From an uncultured Rothia sp. (GTDB lineage: Bacteria > Actinomycetota > Actinomycetes > Actinomycetales > Micrococcaceae): DNA of 21,007 bases. The stretch is taken from positions 1 to 21,007 of the forward strand of contig CAMIIP010000028.1 in assembly GCA_946222285.1 (NCBI GenBank), read 5' to 3'. Shown here in pieces: positions 15,675 through 21,007 of this stretch (position 1 is its first letter; each line of letters starts with the position of its first letter). The notes beneath the pieces are model-generated. The model was not told where the DNA came from. It did no database searches and saw only the letters and a program-made list of their open reading frames with translations. The translations under genes and the position numbers were made by a program.

Positions 15675-17411
15675 TTGAAAAAGAAATCTGTGAGGTTTAG
15701 CGCTACTCTTGTCTCCGCGCTAGCCCTTATCTTAGGAACCACAAGTACCACGGTAGTAGCACAAGCCGAACCAGCAAATGAAAATCATACCCCTGAATAT
15801 GCTGCCGCTTCTCAAGCACTTGAGAACCCAGAACTCAACTGGTCACCCTGTGAAGATGCCGAGTCGTCGCGGCTTGGGCTAGAGTGTGCCAATTTTGTTG
15901 TTCCCCTGGACTACAGCAATCTTGATCTAGGAACGCTTACTCTTCCCGTTGCTCGTAAGCCTGCAGCTAATCAAGACGAAAAAATAGGTTCCCTTTTCAC
16001 TAATCCAGGTGGACCCGGTGGTGAAGCTACTAAAATGGCGGGAGACTTCGCTGAGTTATTAGGCGACGAGGTCCACCAAAAATTTGATGTTATCGGTATC
16101 GCACCACGCGGAGTCGAAGGTGAAGAACTTGCCGTATGCGAGGTCGATAATAAACCTGACGTTGATGAATCTGTATTTCCGCTAACTGCTCATGAGATCA
16201 AGCAGCACTTTGCGCTGGATCAATCGATTCAGGATGCTTGTGCAAAGGGTCCGCGAATTCTTCGACATATGAGTACCGCTGACGTGGCTAGGGATATGGA
16301 GCAAGCCCGTAAAGCGGTAGGCGATGAAAAGATTACCTACTATGGGATTTCTTATGGAACATACGTAGGAGCTACCTATGCGGCTCTCTTCCCTGACAAC
16401 ATTCGAGCTTTAGTTGTCGACGGTGTGATCGACCCTGTTGGTTGGGCTACCGGTCGTGGAAATGACCATGAAACAGAACCAGTTGATGAGCGTCTTGCAT
16501 CAGGTATTGCTGGCAAAGAAGCGTTGAACGCCGCTATCGGTGAATGCCAAAAAGCCGGTAAAGACAAGTGTGCAGTTGCTGAGACCATTATGGGTGACTG
16601 GCTTTCTCTTAAGCAGACGTTGCGGATGGGTCCTGCTGTTCTGAAGGACGGTACTGAGCTGCGATACGATACGCTCTTCAGCGATGTCATGGGCACGTTG
16701 TATTCGCCAAGCAGTATTCCTGGTGCTTTGGATGTTATACATCGTCTAGCTTCAGATCTTGCTGAGAGCAAGGTAGAGGATGATGCACAGAATCCTGGCG
16801 ATAGCGAAGCAGAAGAAACCCGACCAGAGAAGCAAGAAAAGCGCGATCTAGGTAGCAGTGAGTCGGTTGAGGCTTACAAGGAACTGAAAAACCTGGTTAA
16901 GAAAGCTAGTGAGGAGAATCCTGCCCTAGACGAGGATGGTGCGTTCGGTAGCGAAGACGGCGATGATGCTTATGATGTCCGTTATGCTGGCGTGATGTGT
17001 TCGGAGACTTTGAATCCGACTACTGAAGAGGCCTTCGTTGCAGCGGATGATCGGGCGTGGGGTAACACTGGTGGTTTTGGTCAGTTGTGGAATTGGCAGT
17101 CAAGTGTGTGTTCTAAGTGGCCGGTGAAGGGATCTAATGCTTATCAGGGTCCTTTTAATATTCCTACCTCGGTTCCTGTTATGGTTGTGGGTAATGATCA
17201 TGATCCTGCGACTCCTGGTCTTGGGGCTGAAACGTACCACCGAATTTTGCCTACTTCTCGGTTGGTGACTGTGAAGAACGGTTTTGGTCATGGAGCTCTA
17301 GGACTATCTAAGTGTGTGGATGATGTTCGTACTGATTATTTGGTGCGAGGTGAGGTTCCAGAAGGTAATGTGAATTGTGATCCTGATAAGGGATTGTTTG
17401 ATGAAGGATAG
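15675..17411 (+). CDS. Secreted S33-family alpha/beta hydrolase (tripeptidyl aminopeptidase, TAP-like)
   Basis: This 578-residue exported serine hydrolase is of the Streptomyces SlpD/SlpE/TAP type. A signal peptide spans residues 1-31 (KKKSVRF, hydrophobic SALALILG, cleavage after VVAQA). The oxyanion segment is NPGGPGGEATK. The nucleophile is Ser in YYGISYGTYVG (GxSxG). The Asp is likely in VVGNDHDPATP, and the His in NGFGHGALG, in the C-terminal TAP-like domain. A very acidic linker around EDDAQNPGDSEAEETRPEKQ interrupts the cap region. The start is TTG 15675 with GAAGGA five to six bases upstream; no ATG fits the signal peptide. In homologues it removes tripeptides from peptide N-termini; the substrate here is inferred. 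From about 16980 codons end in T/U far more often than before. Confidence 0.88.
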   Translation: MKKKSVRFSATLVSALALILGTTSTTVVAQAEPANENHTPEYAAASQALENPELNWSPCEDAESSRLGLECANFVVPLDYSNLDLGTLTLPVARKPAANQDEKIGSLFTNPGGPGGEATKMAGDFAELLGDEVHQKFDVIGIAPRGVEGEELAVCEVDNKPDVDESVFPLTAHEIKQHFALDQSIQDACAKGPRILRHMSTADVARDMEQARKAVGDEKITYYGISYGTYVGATYAALFPDNIRALVVDGVIDPVGWATGRGNDHETEPVDERLASGIAGKEALNAAIGECQKAGKDKCAVAETIMGDWLSLKQTLRMGPAVLKDGTELRYDTLFSDVMGTLYSPSSIPGALDVIHRLASDLAESKVEDDAQNPGDSEAEETRPEKQEKRDLGSSESVEAYKELKNLVKKASEENPALDEDGAFGSEDGDDAYDVRYAGVMCSETLNPTTEEAFVAADDRAWGNTGGFGQLWNWQSSVCSKWPVKGSNAYQGPFNIPTSVPVMVVGNDHDPATPGLGAETYHRILPTSRLVTVKNGFGHGALGLSKCVDDVRTDYLVRGEVPEGNVNCDPDKGLFDEG

Positions 17412-17420
17412 TTAAAGAGG

Positions 17421-17467
17421 TGTGGTTCTGGGTTCTCATCTGAGAAGGCAGAACCACATTGGTTTTT
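17421..17467. terminator. Terminator between the two secreted peptidase genes
   Basis: TGTGGTTCTG (17421-17430) pairs with CAGAACCACA (17449-17458), and an inner stem TTCTCA/TGAGAA sits beyond two mismatched G pairs. TTGGTTTTT follows on the + strand. It ends the TAP-like gene and lies just past the stop of the convergent serine protease gene. Confidence 0.85.
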
Positions 17468-17478
17468 AAGACTTATTT

Positions 17479-18255
17479 TTAGATACCGCTGATCGATTTG
17501 ATCCAGCTACGGTGTGCGGAGAGGTTAGCATAATAAACGGTTTCGTTGGGGTCGGCGCCGGGATCATCTGAATCTCCCTTGGAGCATACGCCCACTACCT
17601 GGTTGTTGATGATGAGGGGCCCGCCGGAGTCTCCGTGGTTAGCTGCACCGTTGATACCTTCAAGGTATATGGCTGGTCCGTTGTAGAGATCACGGGATGA
17701 ACTGATAACGCGGTTTTGAGCTTTGTATTGGTAGTTTGAGTATTCTTTGTTGGCTCGTAGACCATAGCCGACGATGGTTCCGGTGTCTCCTGCTCGGGGG
17801 GTGTAGTTTCCGCTGAGGGTAACCGGGGTGATGCCACGAATGGGGGTGGAGAGTTCGAGCAGGGCTACATCGCCGCGGGAGGAAATGTGAGCTTTTTTGA
17901 TGCGCTGGGCATTACCGGGAAATTCTTTGGTGGTGCCTGTTGCGACCTGGATATTAGTGATGCCCTCTGCAGGGTCTGCGCAGTGGCGGGCGGTGAGTAC
18001 CCAGTTTGGGTCGATGAGGCTTCCGCTGCATTCAAAGTCTTCGTTGTCCTGGGTGAAGCGTACGTGTACAACATTTTCGGTGTAGCTACGGTTGCCGGCA
18101 ATGATGCGGCCGCTGCCAGCGGGGGTAGATGGCGCTAGTGTCGCATGGGCGCTTGAAGTTGAAGTTGAAGGAGCGCTGGTTTCTGCTTGCGCTGGGGTGC
18201 CGAAAGACAGTGCGAGTAATGCGGTTACGAGAGCTGCGGTGGGGAACTTTTTCAT
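17479..18255 (-). CDS. Secreted trypsin-like serine protease (S1 family)
   Basis: This 258-residue exported protease has a signal peptide at 1-24 (MKKFPTAALV... ending PAQA), then a Ser/Thr/Ala-rich spacer to about 48. The S1 domain begins at RIIAGNRS. The catalytic triad is His91 in VLTARHC, Asp129 in SRGDVALLEL and Ser210 in HGDSGGPL. C76 and C92 fit the usual His-loop disulphide; C224 appears unpaired. The conserved N-terminal RIIAG suggests activation by cleavage after Arg50. ATG 18255 starts the signal peptide; the longer open frame to 18378 adds unrelated basic sequence. The ribosome site is weak (AGAAAGA). It is convergent with the TAP-like peptidase, giving a pair of secreted hydrolases. 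Physiological target unknown. Confidence 0.92.
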   Translation of the reverse strand: MKKFPTAALVTALLALSFGTPAQAETSAPSTSTSSAHATLAPSTPAGSGRIIAGNRSYTENVVHVRFTQDNEDFECSGSLIDPNWVLTARHCADPAEGITNIQVATGTTKEFPGNAQRIKKAHISSRGDVALLELSTPIRGITPVTLSGNYTPRAGDTGTIVGYGLRANKEYSNYQYKAQNRVISSSRDLYNGPAIYLEGINGAANHGDSGGPLIINNQVVGVCSKGDSDDPGADPNETVYYANLSAHRSWIKSISGI

Positions 18256-18301
18256 TGGTGTGGTCTTTCTAATAAGTATGTATGATTGGTGACACATTTT
18301 G

Positions 18302-18330
18302 AATATAGGTGGGTTTTTTCGTCTGCACAA
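18302..18330 (-). promoter_or_regulatory. Promoter of the serine protease gene
   Basis: On the - strand TTGTGC (18330-18325) and TATATT (18307-18302) are separated by exactly 17 bases, a good housekeeping sigma-type arrangement. The predicted transcript starts near 18294, giving a leader of about 40 bases to ATG 18255. The rest of 18331-18594 holds no gene I can support. Confidence 0.6.
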
Positions 18331-18594
18331 GGGGGGTGAAGTTTTTTTGAGACGTAAATGTGGTTCTGACTTGCGCATTTGTTCGCTTGGGTTTCGACGC
18401 TGAATTCGTTTCGCATCGTTTTGGGTGCTTTGCTAGGAAGGCAAAAATTACGAAGGCAATCGTGGGAATTGTGTGTGGGCTTCTGCACTCAACCGGTTGC
18501 GAAGATTTATCTCTGCTTCGGGTAATAGGTAAGTTGAGCGATTCTTAAGCTGTGCCCACGTACCGCCGTCCTGACTTAGCTCCGCGTGCCGCCG

Positions 18595-18638
18595 AAAGCG
18601 CCGTCGTCCTGCGCTATAACTCAGGACGACGGCGCTTT
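18595..18638. terminator. Terminator after the MFS-CBS gene
   Basis: AAAGCGCCGTCGTCCTG (18595-18611) pairs perfectly over 17 bp with 18622-18638 around the loop CGCTATAACT. Read on the - strand it follows the MFS-CBS stop and ends in TTTCGG. Its AAGCGCCG...GTCCT arm resembles the hairpins at 10051 and 13315. Confidence 0.75.
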
Positions 18639-18652
18639 GCGAACAGAGAAAC

Positions 18653-20581
18653 CTAACCCAGGTAGGCACCCACCAGGTAGCGGTTGATATCTGATCGGTT
18701 GATAATGCCGATTACCGCGTCGGAATCATCGACTACAGGCGCTTTCTTCAGGTGCTTGTCGACGAAGATGGAGCTGATGTGCCCGAGATCCATGTTCACA
18801 TTCACGGTCAGCACGTCTTCGGTAGCGATCGACATAGCGGGCTGAGCCAGTACCGCTGCGACGTCGCGATCGAACTCACCGCCGTCGTCCGGCGATTGAG
18901 CCAAGAACGAATAGGGAGTGGTGAAGCGAGGAACTTCGGTGCCGATGTGGCTGAGCACATCGCCGTCGGAAACGAAACCTGCCAACCGTCCGTCCGCGAT
19001 GATGGGCGCACCGGAGATTTTCTTCTCGACGAAGAGAGCGAGTGCGTCGCGAACGGTTGAGTCGGGAGTCAAGTGATAAATGTCGGTCTTCATCAGCTGG
19101 CTCACCAAAGAATGAGCAGGCTGAGCATCAACGGAAGTAGTCACGGGTGCAGGTTGCGCCTTGGCGCGGGTACCAAACCAACCAAGTACAGCACCAATCA
19201 GGGCAAGCACACCGAGGACGACGCCGGTGACCAAGAACGCGCGGTTTGCGGCTTCGGCGGGGGTGCCGTTAGATGATGCGGCGAGTGCTGCATAGATACC
19301 GGTGGAGAGAGCCGAACCGATGCAACCGGCTACCTGGAAGGAAGTCGAGAACAGCGTGACGCCGTGTGCCTTGAGCTGACCGGGCAGTGAGGACAGCTCG
19401 AAGGACTGAACCGGACCAATGGCAAGAGCCGAACCAACAATCGCTGGGATATAGGCAACGGTGATGAGCCAGAGGGCGTCGCCGCCGAGCGTCCAGGCGG
19501 TAACTACCATGAAGATCGCCATAAACGCCATACCGAGGGGGAGGATTTCTTTAGCACTGCGACGATCGTAAATGCGACCGGCAATGGGACCAAAAATAAC
19601 CGCCATGAGGATTGCGGGGAAAAGCACCAGCGATGCTTGCAGACCTGACGCGCCGTGTACCGACTGCAGGTGAAGCGGCACCAAGATGTTCATGGCGAAC
19701 ACGAGAATCAGAGCGATCACGTTGATGAGCACGCCCGCGGTGAAGGGGAAAATCTTCAGGGGAGCGAGGTCAATCAGCGGATCGGACGAGCGGTTCTGAC
19801 GTACAACGAATGCGGCGAGTGCGAGCAGACCCACGATGAGAGCAACCACTGCAACCAGTTTTGCTTCACCGAAAATGGTGGAGAGGCCGTAGAGGATTCC
19901 CAGCAGAGCGATGGCGATGTAGGTGACGGAGAGCGCATCGAGGGTGGTTTTCGCCATTTCGGAGATGTTGTACACCACGATTGCACCCAAGATGAGGCAG
20001 AGGAGAGCTAAGCCCGCGAAGGTCCAGGCGAGTGCACGCCAGGGTGCGAACTGGAGCATAATGCCGGAAATCAGAATCGCGACGGAGGGGCCGAGCGTGG
20101 TCATGGCGCCCATGAGTCCCATGAAGGTGCCGAGCTTTTCGCGAGGTGCTACGGCGAGCACGGTGTTCATCGCGATAGGCACGAGTAGGCCGGTGCCGAG
20201 CGACTGAATAATGCGGCCGATGAGTAGGATTGCGAAGCTCGGCGCGATGGCGGAGATAATTGAGCCGACGACGAGCAGCGCGGTGGTTGCGAGGAAGAGC
20301 GGTTTGGTGTTGAAGCGGCGGAAGAAGAAGCCGGCGGTGGGGGTCATGATGGCGGCGCCGAGCATGTAGGCGGTGGCGAGCCATTGGACGGTGTGAACTT
20401 CTACGCCGAAGTCCGCCATGATGGGGGTGAAGGCGACGTTGAAGAAGGTTTCGTTGAAGGTCGCTAGGAAGGCTGCGAAGGCGGCGGCGAAGAGGATGGC
20501 GAGTGATTTTTGCGCGGGCGGTGCCGGCGCAGTGGGGCGTGTTGCGGCTACGGTTGCTGTTGGTGAAGTTTGTGTAGTCAA
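18653..20581 (-). CDS. DHA2-type MFS transporter fused to a C-terminal CBS domain pair
   Basis: This 642-residue protein has a low-complexity Thr/Ala/Pro N-terminus (1-24) and then an MFS region (about 25-470) of about 14 helices. The family-typical segments FNETFFNVAFTPIMADF, WLATAYML, GRIIQSLGTGLLVPIAMN and FSTSFQVAGCIGSAL point to the EmrB/QacA (DHA2) type. After a 20-residue linker come two CBS motifs. CBS1 (about 492-548) contains VSQLMKTDIYHLTPDSTV and GFVSDGDVLSHI. CBS2 (about 583-636) contains LGHISSIFVDKHLKKAPVVD and IGIINRSDINRYL. CBS pairs bind adenosine nucleotides in other proteins, so nucleotide-gated transport is a reasonable inference. The start is TTG 20581 (GAAAGAAATCT upstream, weak); no ATG exists before helix 1. 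Substrate unknown. Confidence 0.9.
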   Translation of the reverse strand: MTTQTSPTATVAATRPTAPAPPAQKSLAILFAAAFAAFLATFNETFFNVAFTPIMADFGVEVHTVQWLATAYMLGAAIMTPTAGFFFRRFNTKPLFLATTALLVVGSIISAIAPSFAILLIGRIIQSLGTGLLVPIAMNTVLAVAPREKLGTFMGLMGAMTTLGPSVAILISGIMLQFAPWRALAWTFAGLALLCLILGAIVVYNISEMAKTTLDALSVTYIAIALLGILYGLSTIFGEAKLVAVVALIVGLLALAAFVVRQNRSSDPLIDLAPLKIFPFTAGVLINVIALILVFAMNILVPLHLQSVHGASGLQASLVLFPAILMAVIFGPIAGRIYDRRSAKEILPLGMAFMAIFMVVTAWTLGGDALWLITVAYIPAIVGSALAIGPVQSFELSSLPGQLKAHGVTLFSTSFQVAGCIGSALSTGIYAALAASSNGTPAEAANRAFLVTGVVLGVLALIGAVLGWFGTRAKAQPAPVTTSVDAQPAHSLVSQLMKTDIYHLTPDSTVRDALALFVEKKISGAPIIADGRLAGFVSDGDVLSHIGTEVPRFTTPYSFLAQSPDDGGEFDRDVAAVLAQPAMSIATEDVLTVNVNMDLGHISSIFVDKHLKKAPVVDDSDAVIGIINRSDINRYLVGAYLG

Positions 20582-20805
20582 AGATTTCTTTCGCGGCTAG
20601 AGCGCGCGAAGTGCAACCGGGCTTTGGCTGGTGCCGGTGTGAAAACGAGCGCTTTAGCTTGAGGACGAGCGGCGCCTGGCTCCGTGGGTGGAGCTGGCGA
20701 TGGTCTGTTTCAAGTCCTGCTGGCGTTATCAGATTTATGTGCTTTTATCCGGGGCTAAGCCTGCCGGACGAAGCACTACATGTCTCGTTTTCAGGATGTT
20801 TCGGA

Positions 20806-20823
20806 GCTTCGCGAGGGCGAAGC
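20806..20823. other. Hairpin in the gene-free right end
   Basis: GCTTCGC and GCGAAGC form a perfect 7-bp stem with a GAGG tetraloop. The right end (20582-21007) otherwise shows no gene I can support. From about 20870 on it is AT-rich (for example CTATATAAAGATTATTTAAGG) and may hold a promoter for the MFS-CBS gene or for a gene beyond the edge. Confidence 0.4.
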
Positions 20824-21007
20824 AAAACGAACCTCAATAAGTGTATACAGATTCTGGGGAAGATTTCTAATGTGAGCTTGGCTATATAAAGATTATTTAA
20901 GGCAATCATCCAATATTGCTCGAAATAAAACAGAATACTGAAAACAGCAGATATAGAGGTTTATTCAAAAGTAGGAACACACCCCACACCCACCAACTAG
21001 ACAACGG

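Noticed and set aside
18360..18548. 62-codon + strand frame in the protease/MFS-CBS gap
   Set aside because: No ribosome site or recognisable features; short frames are expected by chance.
19655..20011. 118-codon + strand frame rich in His, Glu and Asn
   Set aside because: It is the complement of the MFS-CBS coding strand; its odd composition is explained by reading hydrophobic codons in reverse.
19866..20384. 172-codon - strand frame rich in Arg and His
   Set aside because: It is an out-of-frame shadow of the MFS-CBS gene on the same strand.
20611..20889. 92-codon + strand frame in the right-end gap
   Set aside because: It starts with GTG without a ribosome site, is Trp/Ser/Cys/Arg-rich without pattern and spans a hairpin; no evidence it is a gene.
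1..21007. tRNA, rRNA, CRISPR array, insertion sequence or prophage
   Set aside because: I looked for tRNA-like cloverleaf ends, regularly spaced repeats, transposase motifs and terminal inverted repeats and saw none.

Overview
The window looks like chromosomal DNA from a mid-GC actinobacterium. The best match I can offer from memory is an oral Micrococcaceae such as Rothia. The signs are roughly mid-50s GC by eye, frequent GTG and TTG starts with strong purine-rich ribosome sites, UvrA-like and S33 (TAP-like) proteins typical of actinobacteria, and protein sequences that read like Rothia homologues. The genus call is inference; no rRNA or tRNA is present to fix it. I see no phage, insertion sequence or CRISPR array. 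Overall this is a region of transport and stress housekeeping genes with several regulatory or structural oddities.

Layout. 1-316 holds no convincing gene, only hairpins including a strong terminator. 317-1669 is an MFS permease (+) that converges on a UvrA-like ATPase (1700-4069, -); a shared hairpin lies between them. Next come a DUF606/YdcZ-type DMT transporter (4211-5227, +), trans-aconitate methyltransferase tam (5294-6100, +) and thiol peroxidase tpx (6168-6662, +). A bidirectional terminator separates these from the branched-chain amino acid exporter pair azlCD (-, 8-bp overlap). Divergent from azlCD are an OsmC-family protein (7957-8454, +) and a LysP-type lysine permease (8508-9995, +).

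10202-13296 is a tightly coupled tripartite tricarboxylate transporter operon, tctC-tctB-tctA. Its binding-protein gene, tctC, is broken by a +1 frameshift at a run of six C. The operon is bracketed by two 23-bp direct repeats differing at one base, each forming part of a hairpin. After it come a DUF2252 protein with APH/kinase-like motifs (-) and a divergent thymidine kinase gene tdk (+).

The last third has two secreted hydrolases facing each other: an S33 TAP-like peptidase (15675-17411, +) and a trypsin-like serine protease (17479-18255, -, with a good sigma-70-type promoter). Last is an unusual DHA2-type MFS transporter carrying two C-terminal CBS domains (18653-20581, -). The final 426 bases (20582-21007) hold no gene I can support, only a small hairpin and an AT-rich tail.

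Working together: tpx and OsmC are thiol-based peroxide defences. tct, lysP, azlCD and the MFS/DMT carriers handle carboxylate, amino acid and small-molecule traffic. The two secreted peptidases could supply peptides and amino acids. The most noteworthy items are the MFS-CBS fusion, the frameshifted tctC, the near-identical direct repeats around tct, and the 11-bp inverted repeat in the tct leader.
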